NCBI GenBank assembly: GCA_003650505.1 | Contig: QMQL01000068.1 | Span: 1-5,411 of the forward strand | Source: Candidatus Acetothermia bacterium | GTDB lineage: Bacteria > Bipolaricaulota > Bipolaricaulia > UBA7950 > UBA9294 | Direction: 5' to 3' | Length of the DNA stretch: 5,411 nt | In this document: positions 1 to 5,139 of the stretch, one piece after another | How the letters are laid out: every line of letters starts with the position of its first letter | How positions within the stretch are numbered: position 1 is the stretch's first letter | Program-made: the position numbers and the translations under genes | The notes under the pieces: generated by a model | The model's input: only the letters and a program-made list of their open reading frames with translations | What the model was told of the DNA's origin: nothing | Databases searched by the model: none

Positions 1-210
1 GGCAAGAACATCGGTGTTGGAGTGGGCGGGGGGATGAAGCTCGAGCCAGCGGCGTTGATCATCGCACGCGAAGGCAAGATCTCGGTCGTCGGCATCCAGG
101 CGAAGAAGGGGAAGCTCGAGGCCTTGTTGGGGATGATCCCAGAGACGATTGAAAAGCTCGTGAAGGGCAAGGGGAAAGAGAAAGAGGAAAAGGAAGAGGA
201 AGAGGGTTAG
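1..210 (+). CDS. GerW/YtfJ-family protein, 3' end (partial)
   Basis: The open frame enters from the left edge in frame 1 and stops at TAG 208-210, giving the last 69 residues. A glycine-rich stretch (GVGVGGG) is followed by a short beta-type core (KLEPAALIIAREGKISVVGI) and a helix (LEALLGMIPETIEKLV). This is the C-terminal layout of the GerW/YtfJ family, in which a Gly-rich turn precedes a V/EPvA-like strand and a terminal amphipathic helix. YtfJ was named as a Bacillus spore protein, but homologues are common in non-sporulating bacteria and in archaea, so sporulation cannot be inferred. The protein ends in a highly charged Lys/Glu tail of about 16 residues, probably disordered. A GTG at 22 could be read as a start, but the frame is open upstream and the Gly-rich motif begins before it, so I treat the gene as truncated by the window edge. 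The family call rests on pattern memory of a short fragment. Confidence 0.7.
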   Translation, partial: GKNIGVGVGGGMKLEPAALIIAREGKISVVGIQAKKGKLEALLGMIPETIEKLVKGKGKEKEEKEEEEG

Positions 211-218
211 CCCGTCGA

Positions 219-249
219 GCGGTAAGTTATCGCGATTTACGCGAACCGC
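219..249 (+). other. Bulged hairpin between the GerW-like gene and glnA
   Basis: GCGGT (219-223) pairs with ACCGC (245-249), and TCGCG (230-234) pairs with CGCGA (240-244) around an ATTTA loop. The left side carries a six-base bulge, AAGTTA. The structure starts nine bases after the upstream stop codon, as a transcript-end structure would, but no T-run follows it, so it is not a standard intrinsic terminator. It lies just upstream of the glnA -10 and covers part of the -35 area. Function is unknown. Confidence 0.3.
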
Positions 250-263
250 CTGACCGGAGGAGC

Positions 264-269
264 TATAAT
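264..269 (+). promoter_or_regulatory. Candidate -10 box of the glnA promoter (TATAAT)
   Basis: TATAAT here matches the sigma-70 -10 consensus exactly, in otherwise G+C-rich sequence and 30 bases before the glnA start. Transcription would begin near 276, leaving a leader of about 24 bases that holds the ribosome binding site. No good -35 hexamer lies 16-18 bases upstream (241-246 is GCGAAC) and there is no extended -10 TG. Either an activator helps, or the match is partly chance. Confidence 0.45.
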
Positions 270-285
270 CGGTTCATCTTTCCGC

Positions 286-295
286 GGGGAGGGAG
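286..295 (+). promoter_or_regulatory. Ribosome binding site deciding the TTG start of glnA
   Basis: The purine run GGGGAGGGAG contains GGAGG (288-292), seven bases before TTG 300-302. No in-frame ATG or GTG lies nearby upstream, and the protein aligns with the family from this point, so TTG is the start. Confidence 0.7.
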
Positions 296-299
296 TGAC

Positions 300-1619
300 T
301 TGGTCGAGGATCCACGGGAGAGGATACTGCGTGAGGTCGAAGAAAAAGGGATCAGGTTCGTTCAGCTCTGGTTCACCGATCTTCTCGGGAACCTGAAGAG
401 CGTCGAAATCACCGTCTCGGAGCTGGAAGGCGCCCTCGATGAGGGTATCGGGTTCGATGGATCATCGATCCACGGGTTCGCCCGGATCGACGAGAGCGAC
501 ATGATCATAAAGCCCGACCCCTCCACCTTCGCCCTCCTCCCGTGGAATAACGTGGCCCGGCTGATCTGCGATGTCTTCGAGCCGGATGGAAGCCCGTATG
601 TCGGCGATCCGCGCTTTGCACTCAAGCGGGCGATGGCCCGGGCGGCCGAGCGGGGGTTCTCCCTCTTCGTCGGGCTGGAGGTGGAGTACTTCTACTTCCG
701 CTCCCCGACCGGGACCGAGCCGGTCGACGCCGGCGGATACTTCGATCTCGTCCCCCCCGATATGGGGGCCGCAGTCCGGAGGGAGACGGTCTTCGCATTG
801 GAGGAGATGGGGATCGGCGTCGAGATGGCGCATCACGAGGTCGCCCACGGGCAGCAGGAGATCGATCTCCGGTTCGGTGATGCCCTCACCATGGCCGACA
901 GTCTGATGACGTGCCGGTTCGTGGTGAAGGAGATCGCTCGGCGCAGCGGGGTGCACGCCACGTTCATGCCGAAGCCGCTCTCGGATCAGAACGGATCCGG
1001 GATGCATACCCACCAGTCCCTGTTCCAAGAAGACGGAAGAAACGCCTTCTTCGATCCCGGAGACCCGCTCTATCTCTCCCCGATTGCGAAGGGGTACATT
1101 GCTGGGATGATGGCCCACGCGCGGGAGATGATCGGGGTGTGTGCACAGTGGGTGAATTCATACAAGCGGCTCGTCCCCGGCTACGAGGCCCCAGTCTACA
1201 TCACTTGGGCACATCGGAACCGGAGCAATATGATCCGCGTTCCGATGTACAAGCCGGGGAATGAGGGGGCGACGCGGATCGAGTTCCGCGCTCCCGACGC
1301 CGCCTGCAACCCCTACCTGGCGTTCGCCGTTCAGCTTCACGCCGGGCTCGCCGGGATCGATAACGAATATCCGCTTCCGGCGCCGATGGAGCGGGACGTC
1401 TACGCGATGAGTGAGGATGAGAGGAGACAACTCGGGATCGAACAGCTCCCGGGAAGCCTGAACGAGGCGATCGCAGCGATGGAGGAAAGCCCACTCGTTC
1501 GGGAGGCCCTCGGCGATCACATCTTCGAGAAGTTCATCCAGAACAAGGAGATCGAGTGGGACGCCTATCGCTCTCAGGTCCACCGCTACGAGCTCGAGCG
1601 CTACCTATCGATCCTGTAA
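300..1619 (+). CDS. glnA: Glutamine synthetase, type I-alpha
   Basis: Makes glutamine from glutamate, ammonia and ATP in the cytoplasm, probably as a dodecamer. At 439 residues it matches the short GS I-alpha class (Bacillus, Thermotoga and archaeal type), not the ~470-residue adenylylated GS I-beta class. An N-terminal beta-grasp domain (about 1-105) contains FTDLLGN and GFDGSSI (51-57). The catalytic domain shows the metal and ammonium ligands E127/E129 and E180/E187 (HHEVAHGQQEIDLRF), GSGMHTHQSL (232-241), the flexible-loop Glu E296 in PGYEAP, the ATP-site motif NRSNMIRVP (307-315), and RIEFRAPD with NPYLAF (326-342). The C-terminus has the I-alpha pattern (MSEDER, then EIEWDAYRSQVHRYE) rather than the adenylylation-loop form of I-beta. 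R62 in FARIDESDM matches Bacillus Arg62, which takes part in glutamine feedback inhibition, so feedback control is more likely than adenylylation. It starts with TTG and overlaps the convergent flavodoxin-like gene by 15 bases. Confidence 0.97.
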   Translation: MVEDPRERILREVEEKGIRFVQLWFTDLLGNLKSVEITVSELEGALDEGIGFDGSSIHGFARIDESDMIIKPDPSTFALLPWNNVARLICDVFEPDGSPYVGDPRFALKRAMARAAERGFSLFVGLEVEYFYFRSPTGTEPVDAGGYFDLVPPDMGAAVRRETVFALEEMGIGVEMAHHEVAHGQQEIDLRFGDALTMADSLMTCRFVVKEIARRSGVHATFMPKPLSDQNGSGMHTHQSLFQEDGRNAFFDPGDPLYLSPIAKGYIAGMMAHAREMIGVCAQWVNSYKRLVPGYEAPVYITWAHRNRSNMIRVPMYKPGNEGATRIEFRAPDAACNPYLAFAVQLHAGLAGIDNEYPLPAPMERDVYAMSEDERRQLGIEQLPGSLNEAIAAMEESPLVREALGDHIFEKFIQNKEIEWDAYRSQVHRYELERYLSIL

Positions 1620-2102
1620 CCGATTCGCTGTGCTTTCGGCCTCAACCTCGGCGATGAACCGTTCGATCCGATTCTCGACGTCCTCTTTCAAATCGCGGGG
1701 GGCAAGCTCCATCACAGTGATCGGCTCGACCCCGGCTACCCGGGCCATCCCCCGCAGGGCGGCATCGTTCCTCCCGCTGCTCGAGGTGGCAAAGAACGCC
1801 GCTCGATGGAATCCGCCGGCAAATCGGGATAGGTAGCTCCGCATCGGGCTCGCCATCCGTCCGGCCCAGATCGAGGTCCCGACGATCACGATGTCGTAGC
1901 GCGAAGGATCCCTCTTCGGCTCGACGATCGGAGGCTTTTTCTCCCGCAGTGCCTCGTACCCCGATCGGACGAACCCGAAGATCCCCCTTCGCTCACGCGG
2001 CTCGGCGATCCTCTCGATATCCGCCCCCAACCGGGCGGCGATCTTCTCCCCGACCGCAAGCGTCCTTCCTGTCCTCGAATAGACCACGACCAGCCCCTTC
2101 AA
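1605..2102 (-). CDS. Flavodoxin-family protein
   Basis: A predicted soluble FMN protein of 165 residues, about the size of a single flavodoxin domain. The first strand runs into the FMN phosphate loop S9-R-T-G-R-T14 (VVVYSRTGRTLA). The second FMN-binding segment is YDIVIVGTSIWAGRMASP (69-86), with W79 placed to stack on the isoalloxazine ring. A third strand and loop, FFATSSSG (103-110), fits the 90s loop. The middle segment (GFVRSGYEAL, then DPSRYD) is typical of the poorly characterised 'flavodoxin family protein' group rather than short electron-transfer flavodoxins. Its partner and reaction are unknown; electron transfer or quinone/flavin redox is the family expectation. TTG is the start because GGAAGGAGG lies five bases upstream. 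It is divergent from the thioredoxin-like gene and tail-to-tail with glnA, whose last 15 bases it shares. Confidence 0.88.
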   Translation of the reverse strand: MKGLVVVYSRTGRTLAVGEKIAARLGADIERIAEPRERRGIFGFVRSGYEALREKKPPIVEPKRDPSRYDIVIVGTSIWAGRMASPMRSYLSRFAGGFHRAAFFATSSSGRNDAALRGMARVAGVEPITVMELAPRDLKEDVENRIERFIAEVEAESTANRLQDR

Positions 2103-2107
2103 ATCGG

Positions 2108-2116
2108 CCTCCTTCC
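2108..2116 (-). promoter_or_regulatory. Ribosome binding site deciding the TTG start of the flavodoxin gene
   Basis: Read on the minus strand this is GGAAGGAGG, close to a perfect anti-16S match, five bases before TTG (2102-2100). It fixes the start so that the protein begins MKGLVVVYSRTG, exactly at the first flavodoxin strand. Confidence 0.75.
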
Positions 2117-2125
2117 GTACCCTTC

Positions 2126-2154
2126 ATCATAGAGGAAGTTCTCCTCATTGGGAA
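2126..2154 (-). promoter_or_regulatory. Candidate promoter of the flavodoxin gene
   Basis: On the minus strand TTCCCA (2154-2149) and TATGAT (2131-2126) are separated by exactly 17 bases. They match the sigma-70 consensus at 4/6 and 5/6 positions. Transcription would start near 2119, giving a short leader of about 16 bases that still includes the ribosome binding site. Its -35 overlaps the candidate -35 of the opposing thioredoxin-like gene. Confidence 0.45.
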
Positions 2155-2177
2155 CACCCGACCCTCGCCGTTAGTAT
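2148..2177 (+). promoter_or_regulatory. Weak candidate promoter of the thioredoxin-like gene
   Basis: TTGGGA (2148-2153) and TAGTAT (2172-2177) are 18 bases apart, each matching 4/6 consensus positions. Transcription would begin near 2184, 26 bases before the ATG. The -35 shares five bases with the -35 of the opposing flavodoxin promoter. Matches this weak arise by chance, so confidence is low. Confidence 0.3.
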
Positions 2178-2209
2178 CGCCCTCGAACGACGGTTCCTTG
2201 GGAGGCGGG

Positions 2210-2740
2210 ATGGATCTTCGCGAAGCGTTCGAAACCGGCCTCGGCCCGGATGAGTACGGTGCCCTCCTCAGCGAAGAGCATCGGAAGCTCCATGCTTTCC
2301 ACGCCCGGAGGGCAGAGGTCGACCGAGATGCGGTCGATGCGATCAGAGATTCCAGCGTGGCGCACGTCCTCGCGATAACGGAGCCCTGGTGCGGGGATTC
2401 GCTCGCCATCCTCCCGGTCGTACTCGAGCTATTCAGCCGGGCGGAAAGAGAGGTCCGGATCGTCCGGCGGGATGAGCATCCGAACTTGATCGATCGGTAC
2501 CTCACGAACGGGGGAAGGGCGATACCGATCGTCATCGTTCTCGATGAGAACTATGAAGAGAGGATTCACTGGGGACCGCGGCCTGAACCGGCACAGCGGA
2601 TCATCGAGGGGGCACGGGAGGCGATCGCCGCTGGGACGGTCAGCAAGGAGGAGATCCACAAGCGGATCCGTGCCTTCTACGCCAACGACCGAGGGAGAAC
2701 GGTCATCCGCGAGATTGTAGAAGGGATTGCTACCTTCTAG
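2210..2740 (+). CDS. Thioredoxin-like protein with a WCGDS active site
   Basis: A 176-residue cytoplasmic protein with no signal peptide or membrane segment. A helical N-terminal part (1-50) precedes a thioredoxin fold: a strand (HVLAITEPW), the active-site motif W60-C-G-D-S64, a helix (ILPVVLELF), a strand (EVRIVRRDEHPN), a helix, then GGRAIPIVIVLD with the cis-proline at P106, and a C-terminal helix. This matches the Thioredoxin_9-type group, where CxxC is replaced by CGDS. C61 is the only cysteine, so the protein cannot form the usual intramolecular disulfide; a mixed disulfide or a non-redox role is possible. The frame is open far upstream into the flavodoxin gene, but the first ATG with a proper ribosome binding site (GGAGG 2201-2205) is at 2210, just before the conserved region. 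It overlaps the convergent cyclase gene by 11 bases. The substrate is unknown. Confidence 0.85.
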   Translation: MDLREAFETGLGPDEYGALLSEEHRKLHAFHARRAEVDRDAVDAIRDSSVAHVLAITEPWCGDSLAILPVVLELFSRAEREVRIVRRDEHPNLIDRYLTNGGRAIPIVIVLDENYEERIHWGPRPEPAQRIIEGAREAIAAGTVSKEEIHKRIRAFYANDRGRTVIREIVEGIATF

Positions 2741-3653
2741 TTATGCTCCCCTTCAATTCGCGGAATTTCTCCAGGAAGCGCTCCGCATCGACCGGATCGA
2801 TCTGGCGTTCCGTGAAGCATAACCTCCGTCCGCCCGGAAGAAGGATTGTCAACTTCCCCTTATCAAGGTGCGCCTCAACATCCTTCAGGTGTTGCTCGAC
2901 AGCGACGCCGGCGAGGCGTTCCGCCGCCTTCATCCACCTCGGGAGCTGTCGTGTCAGCCTATCCGCTACGGCTCGCTTGATCGGATTGGCGACGGCAGAC
3001 CCGTCTCGCGTGCGTTCGAGCCTCTGGCGGAGAGCAAGGAGCTTCTCCTCGATCGGTTTTGCGAACTCCAAGACGAGCTTGTCGTCCTCGGTCAGAACGA
3101 CGTTCAGGGTGTCGTCGGTCAGGCACAGATTGGCGACTTCATCCAACCAGATCAATTCATACAGTGACTGAGAGCCAAGTCCCTTGATGGTGGGCTCTCC
3201 CAAATCACGGAAACTGAACTCGTCGTAGGTCTTCGTCAGATCATACAGAGGTGAGGAAATCACGATCTGTCCGCCCTTAGCGATGTCGGCCAGCCGCTTG
3301 GCGAGGTTCACCGAATGCCCGAACAGGTCCCCTTGTTCACGGATTGCAGATCCCCACGTAAGACCGATCCCGGCCGAGACCGGCTCTTCTTTGTGGCGCT
3401 CGTTGAACGAATGGAGCGCTCGTTGCATCCCGCTAGCGTAGTGGAGTGCCTGTTCTGCGATTTCGAACGACGTCATTACGCCATCGCCGTACGCCTTGAG
3501 AACGGCTCCTCCCTCCGCGGCGGCTTGCTCTTCGGCCATTTCGATGAACGTCTTCGCGACGCGGTAGGCTTCGCGATCCCCGCGCTTCGCTGTGTAGGAT
3601 GTGAATCCGCGTAGATCGCTGAATCCGATAGCTAGTGGTCGCTCGTCCGGCAC
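2730..3653 (-). CDS. Class III adenylyl cyclase with unassigned C-terminal region
   Basis: Predicted to convert ATP to cAMP in the cytoplasm as a homodimer; I see no signal peptide, membrane segment or HAMP. With GTG 3653-3651 as start the protein has 307 residues. The cyclase domain covers about 8-169. All six catalytic residues are present: metal Asp D13 (FSDLRGFT) and D57 (AYGDG) 44 residues apart, adenine-selecting K53 and D109, and transition-state N116 and R120 (SVNLAKRL). The K/D pair argues for ATP over GTP. Residues 170-307 are Glu/Lys/Arg-rich, mostly helical by eye, ending in a strand-turn (LTILLPGGRRLCF) and a helix; I recognise no domain. A TTG at 3686-3684 is in frame and would add 11 residues, but it lies upstream of the transcription start implied by the candidate -10 and has no ribosome binding site; GTG 3653 has GAGGGAGGG four bases before it. 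Parts are poorer in G+C than the neighbouring genes. Third on its strand after nuoF and purB. Confidence 0.88.
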   Translation of the reverse strand: MPDERPLAIGFSDLRGFTSYTAKRGDREAYRVAKTFIEMAEEQAAAEGGAVLKAYGDGVMTSFEIAEQALHYASGMQRALHSFNERHKEEPVSAGIGLTWGSAIREQGDLFGHSVNLAKRLADIAKGGQIVISSPLYDLTKTYDEFSFRDLGEPTIKGLGSQSLYELIWLDEVANLCLTDDTLNVVLTEDDKLVLEFAKPIEEKLLALRQRLERTRDGSAVANPIKRAVADRLTRQLPRWMKAAERLAGVAVEQHLKDVEAHLDKGKLTILLPGGRRLCFTERQIDPVDAERFLEKFRELKGSITRR

Positions 3654-3656
3654 GTT

Positions 3657-3665
3657 CCCTCCCTC
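3657..3665 (-). promoter_or_regulatory. Ribosome binding site selecting the GTG start of the cyclase
   Basis: The minus strand reads GAGGGAGGG, with GGAGG ending four bases before GTG (3653-3651). The alternative TTG at 3686 has no comparable site upstream, since the sequence before it is the A+T-rich loop of the inverted repeat. Confidence 0.65.
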
Positions 3666-3674
3666 GCTGAATCC

Positions 3675-3712
3675 ACTAATCGGCAAAATATACTCGGTTA
3701 TTGCCGATTAGT
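3675..3712 (-). repeat. Perfect 12-bp inverted repeat with 14-base spacer
   Basis: ACTAATCGGCAA (3675-3686) and TTGCCGATTAGT (3701-3712) are exact reverse complements, separated by 14 A+T-rich bases. The right arm contains the purB stop codon (TAA on the minus strand, 3710-3708), and the repeat fills most of the gap before the cyclase. In RNA it would form a 12-bp stem, but no U-run follows on either strand, so a standard intrinsic terminator is unlikely. An operator or an RNA-processing/stability hairpin fits better. The spacer holds a candidate -10. Confidence 0.8.
3687..3692 (-). promoter_or_regulatory. Candidate -10 box for the cyclase gene (TATATT)
   Basis: On the minus strand the spacer of the inverted repeat reads TATATT, matching the -10 consensus at five of six positions. 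Transcription would begin near 3680, 27 bases before GTG 3653. No good -35 lies at 15-18 bases spacing, so it is weak or activator-dependent. It would be framed by the two repeat arms, as expected for a regulated promoter. Confidence 0.35.
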
Positions 3713-5078
3713 CGGTCCGGCGGTTAAGCCAGTCCCGAGCTTGCGTTGCGACCTCTTCTGCGATACGTATGGCGATGCCGGTATACCCCTTGACATCGAG
3801 CTTACGGAGGCGATCTTTGATCTTCTGATCAACCTCAAGGTGATCGATCAGCTCGCGGAGCGCAGCGAGGGAGATATCCTTCCCCCGGGTGGCATTCCGG
3901 AAGAGCTCGTAGGGGTCCTCATACCCTGCAGCGCGGAGGATCGTCTGATAGGCCTCGGTCAGGACTTCGGGATGGGCCTCGAGGGCGCGGGAGGCGGCCT
4001 CGAAGTCGACCTCGACCCTCCTCAGGCCATCTATCGTCTCCCCGATCGCGAGGTGGCTGTGGGCAAGGGCGACGCCGATGTTCCGACGGATCGTGCTCCC
4101 CGAGAGGTCCCGCTGCATCCGCGAGCGGGTGAGGGTCGTCATGAACGCCTGAAGGAGGGCGTTCGCGACCGAGATGTTCCCCTCGCTCGTCTCGAAGCGG
4201 ATCGGATTCACCTTGTGCGGCATCGTCGACGAGCCGACCTCGTCCGGATCTGCCAGTTGCACGATCTCCCCACGGGAGATGTACTCCCATATGTCGAGAT
4301 CGAGGTCGAGGACGATCATGTCGATCGCAAGGACGATCGAAAAGAACTCGGAGAGGCGGTCCCCATCCTCGACCTGAGTCGTCGCCCGATTCGGCTCGAG
4401 GCCGAGGCCGGAGACGAACCGTCCGGCAAACCCTTCCCAATCGTAGTCGGGGAAAGAAGCGAGCAAGGCCGAGTAGTTCCCGCTCGCGCCGTTCAGCTTC
4501 CCTGCGAAGCGGAACCGCTCGAGCCTTCTCGCCTGGCGGAGGAGACGGGAGAGGAAGACCGCCATCTCCTTCCCGGCGGTCGTCGGGGATGCCGGCTGGC
4601 CGTGAGTCCGGGCCGGAAACGGGATCCCCTTCCAGCGCTCGACGAGATCGAGGAGGGTCGCGATCAGATCGCGAAGCTGGGGGAGCTGAGCATGATCCCG
4701 GTAGCGGGTCAGGATCAGCCCGTAGGCGAGGTTGTTCACGTCCTCGGAGGTAAGTCCGAAGTGGACCAGGTTCGGGTTCTTCAGATCGAGGGCATCGCGG
4801 AGGAAGATCTCGCACGCTTTCAGGTCGTGGCCGATCCCCTTCTCGATCCCCTTGATCCGCTTGAAGTCCTCACGATCGAACGAGGAGAGGAGCTCCCCGA
4901 TCCTCCCCCTCTCCTCCTCCTCGAGCGGCTCAAATAGGCCGGTCTTGTCGAGGGCGAGAAGGTAGCGGAGCTCCACCTCGCAGCGGGCCCTCATCAGAGC
5001 GAACTCGGAGAAGTAGTCACCGAGCCCCGCGAGCCGATCCTTGTACCGCCCATCGAGCGGCGAGATCTCGTCGTACAC
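3708..5078 (-). CDS. purB: Adenylosuccinate lyase
   Basis: Catalyses two fumarate-releasing steps of purine synthesis, SAICAR to AICAR and adenylosuccinate to AMP, as a cytoplasmic homotetramer of the fumarase/aspartase superfamily. At 456 residues it equals the E. coli enzyme in length and resembles that subtype throughout: SPLDGRY at 6-12, GHDLKA with the conserved His at 84, LTSEDVNN at 109-116, RTHGQPASPTTAGKE with the catalytic-region H159, LNGASGNY at 195-202, TTQVE at 233-237, and the superfamily signature GSSTMPHKVNPI at 282-293 containing the catalytic serine. SRMQRDLSGST (319-329) and EVLTEAYQT (371-379) also match. The start is GTG 5078-5076, with GGAGG (5089-5085) six bases upstream. 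It lies 61 bases after nuoF on the same strand; its stop codon sits in an inverted repeat ahead of the cyclase gene. No defects seen. Confidence 0.97.
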   Translation of the reverse strand: MYDEISPLDGRYKDRLAGLGDYFSEFALMRARCEVELRYLLALDKTGLFEPLEEEERGRIGELLSSFDREDFKRIKGIEKGIGHDLKACEIFLRDALDLKNPNLVHFGLTSEDVNNLAYGLILTRYRDHAQLPQLRDLIATLLDLVERWKGIPFPARTHGQPASPTTAGKEMAVFLSRLLRQARRLERFRFAGKLNGASGNYSALLASFPDYDWEGFAGRFVSGLGLEPNRATTQVEDGDRLSEFFSIVLAIDMIVLDLDLDIWEYISRGEIVQLADPDEVGSSTMPHKVNPIRFETSEGNISVANALLQAFMTTLTRSRMQRDLSGSTIRRNIGVALAHSHLAIGETIDGLRRVEVDFEAASRALEAHPEVLTEAYQTILRAAGYEDPYELFRNATRGKDISLAALRELIDHLEVDQKIKDRLRKLDVKGYTGIAIRIAEEVATQARDWLNRRTD

Positions 5079-5102
5079 GCCTTACCTCCCGAACGCACCA
5101 CC

Positions 5103-5131
5103 TTTGTAGCGGGAGGGGGGAGAAGAAGCAA
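5103..5131 (-). promoter_or_regulatory. Weak candidate promoter of purB
   Basis: In the 61-base gap after nuoF the minus strand has TTGCTT (5131-5126), a 17-base spacer and TACAAA (5108-5103), matching consensus at 3/6 and 4/6. Transcription would start near 5096 with a leader of about 17 bases. No terminator is visible in the gap, so read-through from nuoF is equally possible. Confidence 0.25.
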
Positions 5132-5139
5132 GTCGGCGG

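Noticed and set aside
775..1260. Tyrosine adenylylation control of glutamine synthetase
   Set aside because: The enzyme has the shorter I-alpha layout (439 residues, MSEDER region) rather than the I-beta adenylylation loop, so control by GlnE-type modification is not expected.
1949..2209. N-terminal extension of the thioredoxin-like protein by 87 residues
   Set aside because: The extension reads antisense through the flavodoxin gene, is Arg/Pro/Ser-rich, and lacks a ribosome binding site. ATG 2210 has GGAGG upstream and precedes the conserved part.
2730..3686. Cyclase start at TTG 3686
   Set aside because: It lies inside one arm of the inverted repeat, has no ribosome binding site, and is upstream of the transcription start implied by the candidate -10. 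GTG 3653 is better supported, though the longer form is not excluded.
3675..3712. Intrinsic terminator of purB
   Set aside because: The stem is perfect, but the bases after it on the minus strand are GGATTCAGCG with no U-run, and the stem includes the stop codon itself. Kept as a repeat of unknown role instead.
3675..3712. Terminal inverted repeats of a mobile element or an attachment site
   Set aside because: Only 14 bases lie between the arms, with no transposase or integrase gene and no flanking direct repeat anywhere in the window.
3741..4937. Open + strand frame of about 398 codons opposite purB
   Set aside because: It lies wholly antisense to an unmistakable adenylosuccinate lyase, has low-complexity Arg/Leu/Asp/Glu-rich content and no recognisable motif. 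Such shadows are expected in G+C-rich genes.
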